Part shown: piece after piece, positions 25,406 to 33,350 of the stretch | How positions within the stretch are numbered: position 1 is the first letter of the stretch | Layout: the number at the start of each line of letters is the position of its first letter | From: CBDDEI01 sp965226775 | GTDB taxonomy: Bacteria > Chloroflexota > Dehalococcoidia > SHYD01 | Length of the DNA stretch: 64,000 nucleotides | Assembly (NCBI GenBank): GCA_965226775.1 | Contig: CBDDEI010000002.1 | Location: forward strand, 1,984,001 to 2,048,000 | Direction of reading: 5' to 3' | The notes under the pieces: generated by a model | The model's input: only the letters and a program-made list of their open reading frames with translations | The model's database searches: none | Told to the model about the DNA's origin: nothing | Made by a program: the position numbers and the translations under genes

Positions 25406-26878
25406 ATGGAACACCCTTTTCGACAACGCCTGCGCGGCGGTCCAATCCTAGCTGACGGCGCGATGGGTACTATGCTCTACGCAGAAGGTGTGGACTACCG
25501 CCGCTCCTTTGAAGAGCAGAACCTCTCCCAGCCTGATCTCGTCCAGGCTATCCACCGCAATTACATTGCGGCCGGCGCTGAGCTTATCGAGACCAATACC
25601 TTCGGCGGCAACCGCTTCAAGCTGGCGGCCCACGGCTTGGAAGGGCGCGTGCGTGACATCAACTACGCGGGCGGCAAGATTGCGCGAGACGCCCGGGAGG
25701 TCAGCGGCGAGCAGGTCTTTGTGGCAGGCTCCATTGGCCCCTCCGGACTGGGGCTCAAGCCCGGTGTTGATGTGAGCGAGGCCGCGTTGGCGGATGCGTT
25801 CAAGGAGCAGGCCGAGGCCCTGGCGGAGGGAGGCGTAGACCTCCTCATCCTGGAGACTTTTACTGACGTTACCGAACTAGCCACCGCCATTCGGGCCGTG
25901 CAGGCCATCAGCGACCTCCCCATCATCGCCCAGCTGACCTTCGCGGAGGACCTGCTGACCCTAGCCGGTCAGGACATCGCCACGGTTGTCGCCACGCTCA
26001 AACCTCTGGATATCGCGGCCCTGGGCACCAACTGCACCATCGGCCCACAAGGGGTGCTGGACGTGGTAGAGGCGATGAAACCCCTGACCGATCTGAGCCT
26101 CTCTGCAATGCCCAATGCCGGCTTCCCCAAAATGGTGGATGGCCGCTACTTCTATCTCACTACGCCGCAGTATTGCGCCGACTACACCCGCCTCCTCTTG
26201 GACGCAGGAGTAACCATTGTGGGCGGCTGCTGCGGCACCACACCCCAGCACATCAAGCTCATGCACGAGGCGCTGACCACCCTGCGGCCCGTCAAGACAA
26301 ACCGTCCCGCCGCCAGCGTGTCCGTCCGCCCTGTGTCAGAGGAGGAGGAAGGCGGCCCAACCAAAGGCGAGCATGAATCGCAGCTTGCTAAGAAGCTGGC
26401 CGCCGGCAAGTTTGTGACCAGTGTGGAGCTGGGACCCTCCCCGGGGCAGCAATCCCGCCAAGGTGCTGGCAGGAGCGTACATGCTCAAGGAGCATGGGGT
26501 GGACTGCATCAACATTGGCGACAGCCCGATGGCCCGTGTGCGCATGAGCGCGCTGGCAATGGCGGTGCTCATCCAGCAGCAAGCCGGTATAGAGGCCATC
26601 ATCCACTTCACGAGCCGGGACCGGAACCTGATGGCTATCCAGTCCGACCTCATCGGTGCGCACGCACTGGGCGTTCGGAACATCATCGCGCTGACCGGCG
26701 ACCCGCCCCGCGTAGGCGACTACCCAAACGCCACCGCTGTGTGGGATGTGGACTCCATCGGCCTCATCAGCATCCTCAAGAAGCTGAACGAGGGCCAGGA
26801 CGTCTCCGGCAACTCCATCGCCCCGGCCTACCACGTTCAACGTCGCTTGCGCCGTCACACCTAAAGCGCCCGACGTAG
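25406..26878 (+). CDS. Homocysteine S-methyltransferase domain of a fused HMT-methylenetetrahydrofolate reductase (frame lost after about 26433)
   Basis: Residues 1-295 are a complete S-methyltransferase (Pfam S-methyl_trans) domain: ILADGAMGTMLYAEG, ELIETNTFGGNRFKL, ALGTNCTIGPQGVLDVV, and the zinc-binding Cys pair in GGCCGTTPQHIKLM. A linker leads to KLAAGKFVTSVELGP, the start of a MetF-type reductase. There, one extra G in GGG at 26432-26434 throws the frame, and the remaining residues to 26878 are meaningless. The reductase continues in two further frames to 27261. The fused enzyme would make methyl-tetrahydrofolate and methylate homocysteine to methionine. folD follows downstream. Confidence 0.88.
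   Translation: MEHPFRQRLRGGPILADGAMGTMLYAEGVDYRRSFEEQNLSQPDLVQAIHRNYIAAGAELIETNTFGGNRFKLAAHGLEGRVRDINYAGGKIARDAREVSGEQVFVAGSIGPSGLGLKPGVDVSEAALADAFKEQAEALAEGGVDLLILETFTDVTELATAIRAVQAISDLPIIAQLTFAEDLLTLAGQDIATVVATLKPLDIAALGTNCTIGPQGVLDVVEAMKPLTDLSLSAMPNAGFPKMVDGRYFYLTTPQYCADYTRLLLDAGVTIVGGCCGTTPQHIKLMHEALTTLRPVKTNRPAASVSVRPVSEEEEGGPTKGEHESQLAKKLAAGKFVTSVELGPSPGQQSRQGAGRSVHAQGAWGGLHQHWRQPDGPCAHERAGNGGAHPAASRYRGHHPLHEPGPEPDGYPVRPHRCARTGRSEHHRADRRPAPRRRLPKRHRCVGCGLHRPHQHPQEAERGPGRLRQLHRPGLPRSTSLAPSHLKRPT
26421..26864 (+). CDS. Methylenetetrahydrofolate reductase domain, first part (frameshifted)
   Basis: This is the continuation of the fused enzyme in a second frame. From about 26433 it reads DPPRGSNPAKVLAGAYMLKE, then VDCINIGDSPMARVRMSALA, then IIHFTSRDRNLMAIQSDLIG and NIIALTGDPPRVGDYPNAT, all typical of the MetF-type flavin TIM barrel. 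After NSIAPA at about 26829 an extra T shifts the frame again. Removing it gives APATTFNVACAVTPKAP, which joins to the fragment ending at 27261. Confidence 0.8.
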   Translation: MWSWDPPRGSNPAKVLAGAYMLKEHGVDCINIGDSPMARVRMSALAMAVLIQQQAGIEAIIHFTSRDRNLMAIQSDLIGAHALGVRNIIALTGDPPRVGDYPNATAVWDVDSIGLISILKKLNEGQDVSGNSIAPAYHVQRRLRRHT

Positions 26879-26928
26879 AGCTGGAAAAGAGCCGCTTCCG
26901 AAGAAAGCTGGAGGCCGGCGCAGACCTG

Positions 26929-27261
26929 GTGATGACCCAACCGCTGTATACTGTCGAGGACTTGGAGCAGTTCCTAGATGAGTTCGGTCCCCTGGAAGTG
27001 CCGGTGCTCCTGGGCATCCTGCCGATGCAGAGCCACCGCCACGCTGAGTTCCTGCACAACGAGGTCGGCGGTATTGATGTGCCTGAACACCTGCGAGAGC
27101 GCATGCGTCTAGCCGGCGACCGCGGCAGGGAAGAGGGCCTGAACATTTCCCTGGAGTTCGTCACTCAGATCAAGAATAAAGTGAACGGCGTCTACATCAT
27201 GCCCTCCTTTGGCCGCTACGAGGTGGCCGCAGAGATAGTCCACGCACTAAACAACTCCTAA
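26929..27261 (+). CDS. Methylenetetrahydrofolate reductase domain, C-terminal part (frameshifted)
   Basis: This is the third frame of the fused enzyme. The homologous sequence really begins near 26830 (TTFNVACAVTPKAPDVELEK), before the first available Met at 26929. It contains KLEAGADLVMTQPLYTVEDL, VPVLLGILPMQSHRHAEFLH, and the end VNGVYIMPSFGRYEVAAEIV, all normal for MetF barrels. The three pieces add up to a full-length fused protein of about 615 residues. Confidence 0.8.
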   Translation: MMTQPLYTVEDLEQFLDEFGPLEVPVLLGILPMQSHRHAEFLHNEVGGIDVPEHLRERMRLAGDRGREEGLNISLEFVTQIKNKVNGVYIMPSFGRYEVAAEIVHALNNS

Positions 27262-27429
27262 GTCACTACGGATGCTGGCAGCACAGCAATCGAGAGAATA
27301 GGGTGGCCTAGCAGGAGCGTCCAGAGAGGCGTAGCTTCTTTTGCAGGGGTTTCAAGGGGCACCGCTGAACCTGATTCAATTCCAAAGGAATCTCCTTGAA
27401 CCACCTTGAGGGAGCTTGGGGATAACAAT

Positions 27430-28329
27430 ATGACCGCAGAAATCATCGACGGCAATCGCATCGCAGAGGACGTCCGGGGCGAAGTTAAGGCCCAGGTGGA
27501 CGCCCTCAAGCAACAGCACGACCTCACTCCCGGCCTGGCTGTCGTCCTGGTGGGGGAAAACCCTGCCTCCGTATCCTACGTTCGGGGTAAGGAGCGTGAC
27601 GGCGTGGAGGTCGGCTTCTTTGCAGAGACCATCCGTCGCCCCGCAGACATCTCTCAGGACGAGCTCATGGCGCTGGTGCGCGAGCTCAACGAGGACAGCC
27701 GTTACCACGGGGTGCTGGTGCAACTGCCGCTCCCTCCGCACATCAACGCGGAAGTGGTGCTGGAGTCCCTAGACCCCCGCAAGGACGTGGATGGACTCCA
27801 CTCCGCCAACGTGGGCCGCCTGCTCAAAGGTGAACCCCGGCAAGTGCCCTGCACACCCCTGGGCGTCCAGCAGATGCTCCTCCGCACCGGCCACGCGCCG
27901 GAGGGCCAGCACGTGGTCATCTGCGGCCGCAGCAATCTAGTGGGCAAGCCCTTAGCCGCCCTGCTGCTCCAGAAGCAGCCCGGCGCCAATGCCACCATTA
28001 CCATATGCCACACCGGCACCCAAGACCTAGCCCGCTACACCCGTCAGGCCGACATACTTGTGGCCGCCACTGGCGTCGCGCGGAGCATCGGCGCGGACAT
28101 GGTGCGCGAGGGTGCGGTGGTGATCGATGTAGGCATCAACCGCGTGGAGGATGCCAGCACCAAGAGCGGCTTCCGCTTAGTGGGTGATGTGGACTATGCA
28201 GCCGTGGCGGAGAAAGCCGCCGCGATCACTCCGGTGCCCGGCGGGGTAGGCCCCATGACGCGCGCCATGCTGCTGGTGAACACACTGCGCGCCGCCGCAG
28301 ACCAACGGGGCATCACACTCCCAGAGTAG
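27430..28329 (+). CDS. folD: Bifunctional methylenetetrahydrofolate dehydrogenase/cyclohydrolase FolD
   Basis: This protein of about 299 residues interconverts 5,10-methylene- and 10-formyl-tetrahydrofolate. Visible motifs are LVGENPASVSYVRGKERDGV (an Arg-Gly-Lys replaces the usual Tyr-x3-Lys neighbourhood), VLVQLPLPPHINAEVVLESL, PRKDVDGLHSANVGRL, the NADP site VVICGRSNLVGKPLAALLLQ, and PGGVGPMTRAMLLVNTL. The ATG at 27430 gives the standard N-terminus MTAEIIDGNRIAEDV. The 168 bases upstream show no recognisable riboswitch. It follows the HMT-MTHFR gene, a natural one-carbon pairing. Confidence 0.93.
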   Translation: MTAEIIDGNRIAEDVRGEVKAQVDALKQQHDLTPGLAVVLVGENPASVSYVRGKERDGVEVGFFAETIRRPADISQDELMALVRELNEDSRYHGVLVQLPLPPHINAEVVLESLDPRKDVDGLHSANVGRLLKGEPRQVPCTPLGVQQMLLRTGHAPEGQHVVICGRSNLVGKPLAALLLQKQPGANATITICHTGTQDLARYTRQADILVAATGVARSIGADMVREGAVVIDVGINRVEDASTKSGFRLVGDVDYAAVAEKAAAITPVPGGVGPMTRAMLLVNTLRAAADQRGITLPE

Positions 28330-28330
28330 C

Positions 28331-29047
28331 GTGACTACAACCGGCGTTCAGCCCAATATCGCTCTTCCCCAACCGCAGCAACGCGGCCGCTTCATCCGCC
28401 GTCTGAATCGCTTTGCCGTTGAGGTGGAGCTGGACAAAGGGGCAGTGCAGGCCCACCTCCCTAACTCCGGCCGCATGACCGAGCTCCTGGTCCCCGGCTA
28501 CCCGGTAGTACTCGTGGAATGCCCATCACCAAATCGCAAGACCGCTTTTGACATGCTGCTGGTGCAGTACCAGGGCCATTGGGTGTCCGTAGACTCCCGC
28601 CTGCCCTCCGCGCTAGCATACAAAGCGCTGGAACAGGGCGCGCTTCCTGCCTGGGCCGGCTATACGCAGGTGCGCCGCGAGGCCGTCTACGGCGACAGCC
28701 GTATCGATCTCGCGCTGCACAACGGCGACCGGCGCGCGCTCATCGAAACGAAATCGGTGAACCTGGTGGAGAACGGCGTGGCGCTTTTCCCGGACGCACC
28801 GACGACGCGCGGCCAGCGGCATCTCCGCACACTTATGCAGGCACAGCGCGAGGGCATAGCCGCGGGCGTGCTGTTCGTTATCCAGCGTGAGGACGCCCGC
28901 TCTTTCCATCCGCACGACGCCGCCGACCCCGAGTTCGGCCACTGGTTGCGGGAAGCGGCCCAAGCCGGCGTGCGGGTAGAGGCCTACCGCTGCCTCGTCA
29001 CACCGGAAGCCATGACCCTAGACTCCGCCATCCCCGTCGAGCTATAA
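28331..29047 (+). CDS. sfsA: SfsA family DNA/RNA nuclease-like protein
   Basis: The 238-residue protein has the SfsA order: GRFIRRLNRFAVEVELDKGA (OB-like N-terminal domain), HLPNSGRMTELLVPGYPVVL, then the nuclease core with YGDSRIDLALHNGDRRALIE, TKSVNLVENGVALFPDAPT, and RGQRHLRTLMQAQREG. The family is called sugar fermentation stimulation protein and has a PD-(D/E)XK-like fold; the biological role is poorly known. The GTG start lies 1 base after the folD stop, so the two are probably translated together. Confidence 0.92.
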   Translation: MTTTGVQPNIALPQPQQRGRFIRRLNRFAVEVELDKGAVQAHLPNSGRMTELLVPGYPVVLVECPSPNRKTAFDMLLVQYQGHWVSVDSRLPSALAYKALEQGALPAWAGYTQVRREAVYGDSRIDLALHNGDRRALIETKSVNLVENGVALFPDAPTTRGQRHLRTLMQAQREGIAAGVLFVIQREDARSFHPHDAADPEFGHWLREAAQAGVRVEAYRCLVTPEAMTLDSAIPVEL

Positions 29048-29051
29048 GCGT

Positions 29052-29396
29052 CAAATCCTCTCCCCCTCGACGGGGGAGAGCTAGAGTGGGGGTGAACCCA
29101 TGCTCCAACAATCCCATAACCCATCACACGCTGACTCCCTCCTCGCCCTGCAGCAGCGGCCAGCGCCAAATCCTCTCCCCCTCGACGGGGGAGAGCTAGA
29201 GTGGGGGTGAACCCATGCGCCAACAATCCCATAACCCATCACCCGCTGACTCCCTCCTCGCCCTGCAGCAACGCACAGCGCCAAATCCTCTCCCCCTCGA
29301 CGGGGGAGAGCTAGAGTGGGGGTGAACCCATGCACCAACAACCCCATAGCCCATCACCCGCGGACTCCCTCCTCGCCCTGCATCAGCGATTGAAGG
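29052..29396 (+). repeat. Three 115-base tandem repeats spanning the leader and start of the glycosylase gene
   Basis: Copies begin at 29052, 29167 and 29282, exactly 115 bases apart. Each holds a CTCTCCCCCTCGACGGGGGAGAG palindrome, GCTAGAGTGGGGGTGA, and a start codon (29100, 29215, 29330) with about 20 codons of the downstream gene (MxQQxHxPSxADSLLAL). Only the third copy leads into the full gene. The first two run into stop codons about 36 codons later. The palindrome belongs to the family at 20665-21356. Confidence 0.9.
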
Positions 29397-30016
29397 AGCA
29401 CTACAACTCCCCCCATTGGTGGCCCGCAGACGGCCCCTTCGAGGTCATTGTGGGCGCAATCCTGACGCAGAACACCAACTGGCGCAACGTGGAGAAAGCG
29501 TTGGGCAACCTGAAAGCTGCCGGCGCTCTGGACGCCGCGGCACTGCGAGCCATGCCGGAACCTGCCCTTGCCGAGCTGATCCGTCCCTCCGGCTTCTTCA
29601 CCGTCAAGGCGCGCCGCCTCAAAGCGCTGCTCGCGTGGCTAGGCGAGGACTGGCGCGAGCGGTTGGCTGGCGACCTGAACGAGGTACGCGCTGGTCTTTT
29701 GAGCGTCAACGGTGTGGGCGAGGAGACCGCCGATGCTATCCTCCTGTACGCTGCCGGTCACCCCACCTTTGTGATCGATGCATTCACCCGGCGCATCCTT
29801 GATCGCGTCGGCATCACGCCGTCGGCGCGGAGCAACGAGGGGTATCGCCGGATGTTCATGGACAACCTGCCACATGAGGCGTCCCTCTTCAATGCATTCC
29901 ACGCCCAGTTCGTGCAACTCGGCAAGGAATACTGCCGCCCGCAGCCGCGCTGTGCCGCTTGCCCGCTACGCGATCTCTGCGCAACAGGGAGCCTACTACC
30001 CTCCCAAGAAAATTGA
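29330..30016 (+). CDS. Endonuclease III-domain DNA glycosylase (COG2231/MagIII-like)
   Basis: This 228-residue HhH-GPD base-excision enzyme contains WWPADGPFEVIVGAILTQNT, WRNVEKALGNL, and the helix-hairpin-helix LLSVNGVGEETADAILLYA followed by FVIDAFTRRIL with the catalytic Asp. The Lys that gives EndoIII its lyase activity is Glu here (GVGEET), so a monofunctional glycosylase of the MagIII/COG2231 kind is likely. The C-terminal four cysteines (C-x5-C-x2-C-x5-C, from YCRPQPRC to DLC) would hold a 4Fe-4S cluster. Its first 20 codons are repeated twice upstream. Confidence 0.9.
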   Translation: MHQQPHSPSPADSLLALHQRLKEHYNSPHWWPADGPFEVIVGAILTQNTNWRNVEKALGNLKAAGALDAAALRAMPEPALAELIRPSGFFTVKARRLKALLAWLGEDWRERLAGDLNEVRAGLLSVNGVGEETADAILLYAAGHPTFVIDAFTRRILDRVGITPSARSNEGYRRMFMDNLPHEASLFNAFHAQFVQLGKEYCRPQPRCAACPLRDLCATGSLLPSQEN

Positions 30017-30070
30017 CAGCCACACACGGCCACTCCTATCATAAGAAAGAAGCAACCTAACAAGACCATT

Positions 30071-30171
30071 AGGTCAAGATGATGGCTCGCTTGGATCCCC
30101 TGGGACCGAGACGGCTCAAGACCTCTGATAGAGCAGCGCACGGCCTCACAGATAAGAGGCTGTTTCTTTTT
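30071..30171 (+). ncRNA. Structured panD leader with terminator-like hairpin (candidate pan motif or attenuator)
   Basis: The 211 bases between the glycosylase and panD contain an extended foldable element. An outer helix pairs AGGTC (30071-30075) with GACCT (30120-30124). An inner arm pairs CTC (30086-30088) with GAG (30108-30110), then GG-A-TCC with GGA-CC around a CCTG loop, leaving a bulged A. A CTCT/AGAG hairpin follows, then CGGCCTC/GAGGCTG (30141-30162) and a T-rich run that looks like an intrinsic terminator. Pan-motif RNAs are known upstream of panB/C/D in Chloroflexi, but I cannot confirm the consensus here. Confidence 0.4.
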
Positions 30172-30227
30172 GAGGGAGGTTCCCCTCCCTTAACAGGCAC
30201 AGCAACAGGTAGAGAGGAGATGGTACC

Positions 30228-30620
30228 TTGCAACGGACCATGCTCAAGAGCAAAATCCACCGAGCGCACGTCACCGACGCCAACCCTCACTATGAGGGCA
30301 GCATTGCTATCGACGCAGCCCTTATGAAACTGGCCGATATCCTGCCGGATGAGCAGGTCCACGTCTTGGACGTGGACAACGGACAGCGGCTCATCACCTA
30401 CGCCATAGAGGGTCCGCCTAACAGCGGCGTCATCGTAGTCAACGGCGCGGCCGCCCGCCTCATAAGCCAGGGCGATACCATCATCATTCTGGCCTACGGG
30501 AGTTATGACGAAGCCGAGCTTGCCGCCTACTGCCCCCGTCTGGTGTACGTGGACGACCTCAACCGTCCCATCGCGCGCCCGTTAGCATCCCCGGCTTCCT
30601 CCGCCGCACTGGAAGGCTAG
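30228..30620 (+). CDS. panD: Aspartate 1-decarboxylase
   Basis: Converts aspartate to beta-alanine for pantothenate. The 130-residue proenzyme has LKSKIHRAHVTDANPHYEGS, with the self-cleavage site Gly24-Ser25 that creates the pyruvoyl group; then Arg in GQRLITYAIEG and NGAAARLISQGDTIIILAYG. The TTG start at 30228 has GAGGAG 8 bases upstream and gives exactly the canonical Gly24-Ser25 numbering, which favours it over the Met at 30240. panB follows 7 bases later. Confidence 0.95.
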   Translation: MQRTMLKSKIHRAHVTDANPHYEGSIAIDAALMKLADILPDEQVHVLDVDNGQRLITYAIEGPPNSGVIVVNGAAARLISQGDTIIILAYGSYDEAELAAYCPRLVYVDDLNRPIARPLASPASSAALEG

Positions 30621-30627
30621 CTGCGCC

Positions 30628-31458
30628 ATGCGCGTTACCGTTACGCAGATAGCGGAGATGAAGCAGCGGGGAGAGCGTATCCCCATGCTCACCGCATACG
30701 ATTACCCCACCGCGCGCTTCGTGGATGATGCGGGCGTCCCCCTTATCCTGGTGGGGGATAGCCTAGGCATGGTAGTGCTTGGCTACGATTCCACCCTCCC
30801 TGTGACCATTGACGATATGCTTCACCACACTAAGGCCGTTGTCCGGGGGTCAAAAAACGCCCTGGTCATTACGGACATGCCCTTCATGACCTACCAGACC
30901 AACCAAGAGGACGCCCTCCGCGCCGCGGCGCGGTTCTTGCAAGAGGCGGGCGCACAGGCGGTGAAGATAGAGGGTGGCGTACGCAGCGCGCCCACGGTGG
31001 CGCGGCTGGTGGAAACGGGCATACCGGTGCAGGGCCATATTGGCCTAACGCCGCAGTCTATCAACCAGATGGGGGGCTACCACGTCCAGGGGCGAAGCGT
31101 CCAGGCCGCCAAGCAGCTCGTGGCGGACGCGATTGCCCTCGATCAAGCCGGCGCGTTCAGCATCGTGCTGGAGGCGGTGCCAGCCCAGCTCGCTAAGCTC
31201 ATCACAGAGCGGGTCAGTGCCCCCACCATCGGCATCGGCGCGGGCCTGCACTGCGACGGCCAGGTGCTGGTGCTGCACGACATGCTGGGACTCTATCCTG
31301 ATTTTGTGCCCAGGCATACCAAGCAATATGCCAAAATAGGTGAGCAAATTAAGACCGCCGTAGGCGACTATATCCAAGAAGTAAGGGATGGGGTATTCCC
31401 TACAGCTAAAGAGAGCTTTACTATAGATGAAGCAGTGCTGCGGGAACTCGCTGACTAA
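30628..31458 (+). CDS. panB: 3-methyl-2-oxobutanoate hydroxymethyltransferase
   Basis: This 276-residue ketopantoate-forming enzyme uses methylene-tetrahydrofolate, which FolD and the MTHFR nearby also handle. Motifs: PMLTAYDYPTARFVDDAGV, LVGDSLGMVVLGYDSTLPVT with the Mg-binding Asp, VITDMPFMTY, AQAVKIEGG, VPVQGHIGLTPQS-like PVQGHIGLTPQSINQMGGYH, and GIGAGLHCDGQVLVLHDMLG. It is the second gene of a panDB operon, 7 bases after panD. Confidence 0.95.
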   Translation: MRVTVTQIAEMKQRGERIPMLTAYDYPTARFVDDAGVPLILVGDSLGMVVLGYDSTLPVTIDDMLHHTKAVVRGSKNALVITDMPFMTYQTNQEDALRAAARFLQEAGAQAVKIEGGVRSAPTVARLVETGIPVQGHIGLTPQSINQMGGYHVQGRSVQAAKQLVADAIALDQAGAFSIVLEAVPAQLAKLITERVSAPTIGIGAGLHCDGQVLVLHDMLGLYPDFVPRHTKQYAKIGEQIKTAVGDYIQEVRDGVFPTAKESFTIDEAVLRELAD

Positions 31459-31506
31459 GAAACTCTCCCAATCCCTATAACCGCTTACCCACGAAAAGAG
31501 GCCTGT

Positions 31507-33063
31507 TTGACTACGCAGTCTGGTCAAGAACATATCCCTGCTGCCAACACAGCAACCGACGTTCCCCAACGGGTACCCATGGGGGATTTTGCCGCACCCA
31601 GGGTGATGAGCACCCAGCATCCCGATAACGCATACCTTCCCCCCTTCTCCGACGAAGAGGTACTGAAAGGGGAAGGCGAGATTGCTGAAGCCCAGTATGT
31701 CTATTCCAAACTTGGCTGCGATGAGCAGATGTGGGACTACGAAGGCAAAGCTGCCGACGTAGACGTCGTCCTCAAGCTCCTGCTCAAAGACCCGGACTAC
31801 TATCGCAAGAATATCCTGGGGAAGGACATCTTCCTCACCCTCCGCATTCCTAATCCCACCGTTGAGCATGAGATGCGGAAGAAGGTGGAAGAGGCGCTCC
31901 ACACCATCGTCACCAGCTACGACCTTGCCAGCAGCTTCTATAACGCGCCCATTGCGCCCATATTCCAGGTCATCCTGCCCTTTACTGTCTCCGCCGACGA
32001 AATGATATGGATAGACTCTTACTACCGAGACGTAGTGGTGGGCAAGCAGGACCACAAGCTCCCCGGCGGCATGATGGTCCGTGACTGGCTGGGCGAGTAC
32101 CGGCCGGAATCCATCCAGATGATCCCCCTCGTAGAGGACAAGGAGAGCGTCCTGAAGGTGGATCAGATGGTCGAAAAGTACGTAACGACCGTTGGCCGTG
32201 ACATCCCAGGGGTACGCATCTTCCTTGCCCGCAGCGACCCCGCTATGAACTACGGCATGGTCAGCTCCACCCTGAGCAATAAGGTTGCTTTACAGCGGCT
32301 TAACAAGCTAGAGGGCAAACTCGGTATTCCGCTCTGCCCTATGATCGGCGTTGGCGCAGTGCCCTTCCGTGGCAACTTTCGCCCCGAGCGGGTCGATTCG
32401 TTCCTGGAAGAGTATCCCAGCGTGCAGACGTTTACCATCCAGTCATCCTTCAAGTACGACAACGACGTGAACACAGTGCGTGACGCCGTCCGCACCCTCC
32501 ATGCTCACAAGCGCACCGACCCCACACCTATAGATGAAGACCGGGCGACCGATCTCATGGACCGTCTTACTGCAAGCTACCAGGCACGCATCAGCACTAT
32601 CGCGCCGCTGGTCAATGCTATTGCGCCTTATGTGCCCGCGCGCCGGGACCGCCGGCTACACATCGGGCTCTTCGGCTACTCTCGCAATGCGGGAGAAGGT
32701 CAGGCCAATATCCGGCTGCCCCGCACCATCACCTACTGTGCCGCGCTCTACTCCATCGGCGTGCCTCCGGAGATTATCGGCCTGGAAGCGCTAACCGAAG
32801 ACGACCTCGCCTTCCTCAAGGACGTCCATCCCCACTTGGAGGACGATCTGGCCGATGCGCTAACCTACGCCAACGAGTCTGCCATCGAGCATGTGCTGGG
32901 CAAGGCAGGCGTAGACGTGATGAAACGCTTCTCTCGAGGCATTGACCACGAGCATCGCGGCTTCACCAACCTGCTCTTTGGAAACATCAATGAAAACGTT
33001 GACCCTGACAAGACGCGACAGCTTGTCACGTGGGCGGCGCAGACCCGACGGTTCCTGGGATGA
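31507..33063 (+). CDS. ppcA: Phosphoenolpyruvate carboxylase, archaeal type
   Basis: The protein has about 518 residues, much shorter than the bacterial-type enzyme (about 900). It carries PRVMSTQHPDNAYLPPFSDE at the start, as in archaeal PpcA, plus GCDEQMWDYEGKAADVD, KNILGKDIFLTLRIPNPTVE, IGVGAVPFRGNFRPERVD, and GLFGYSRNAGEGQANIRLPR. It would carboxylate PEP to oxaloacetate. The TTG start at 31507 adds a 24-residue lead; the ATG at 31579 is an alternative closer to the archaeal N-terminus. The stop overlaps the next ATG (ATGA). Confidence 0.93.
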   Translation: MTTQSGQEHIPAANTATDVPQRVPMGDFAAPRVMSTQHPDNAYLPPFSDEEVLKGEGEIAEAQYVYSKLGCDEQMWDYEGKAADVDVVLKLLLKDPDYYRKNILGKDIFLTLRIPNPTVEHEMRKKVEEALHTIVTSYDLASSFYNAPIAPIFQVILPFTVSADEMIWIDSYYRDVVVGKQDHKLPGGMMVRDWLGEYRPESIQMIPLVEDKESVLKVDQMVEKYVTTVGRDIPGVRIFLARSDPAMNYGMVSSTLSNKVALQRLNKLEGKLGIPLCPMIGVGAVPFRGNFRPERVDSFLEEYPSVQTFTIQSSFKYDNDVNTVRDAVRTLHAHKRTDPTPIDEDRATDLMDRLTASYQARISTIAPLVNAIAPYVPARRDRRLHIGLFGYSRNAGEGQANIRLPRTITYCAALYSIGVPPEIIGLEALTEDDLAFLKDVHPHLEDDLADALTYANESAIEHVLGKAGVDVMKRFSRGIDHEHRGFTNLLFGNINENVDPDKTRQLVTWAAQTRRFLG

Positions 33064-33350
33064 CCCAGCGCTCTGACGAAGTGAACGACGCGTCAGTCAG
33101 CGCCATCGTCTACGACCGTATAGAGCACGTTCAAGAGGCGTTGATCGCCACGTTCCCAGAGGCTAAGTTCCACGTAGAGGCCACAGATGACCCCACCATC
33201 TGGCACTTTGCCATCTACGCGGAGAATGGGCGGCTCTTCCTGCCCATGGAAGCCACTCAAGAGCTTAACCAGATGTGGGTTGAGCACAAGATCAGCGTGA
33301 TTACCACCATCTATCCAGCTACGGCGTACAAGGAGCACTCACATGGCTGA
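33060..33350 (+). CDS. Small hypothetical protein coupled to PEP carboxylase
   Basis: A 96-residue soluble protein from the ATG at 33060, which overlaps the PEP carboxylase stop by 4 bases. Its own end overlaps the next start by 8. It reads as a compact alpha/beta domain (IVYDRIEHVQEALIATFPEA, FHVEATDDPTIWHFAIYAEN, MWVEHKISVITTIYPATAY). I do not recognise a family. The tight coupling suggests a function tied to its neighbours, but nothing in the sequence indicates which. Confidence 0.72.
   Translation: MTQRSDEVNDASVSAIVYDRIEHVQEALIATFPEAKFHVEATDDPTIWHFAIYAENGRLFLPMEATQELNQMWVEHKISVITTIYPATAYKEHSHG

Noticed and set aside
27262..27429. Possible riboswitch (ZTP, THF or T-box-like, because of GGGTGG) upstream of folD
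   Set aside because: The conserved cores of these classes are not present; only short GC-rich matches are seen.
29052..29396. Evenly spaced repeats that might suggest a CRISPR array
   Set aside because: The whole 115-base period is repeated, with no unique spacers, and it includes gene start codons.
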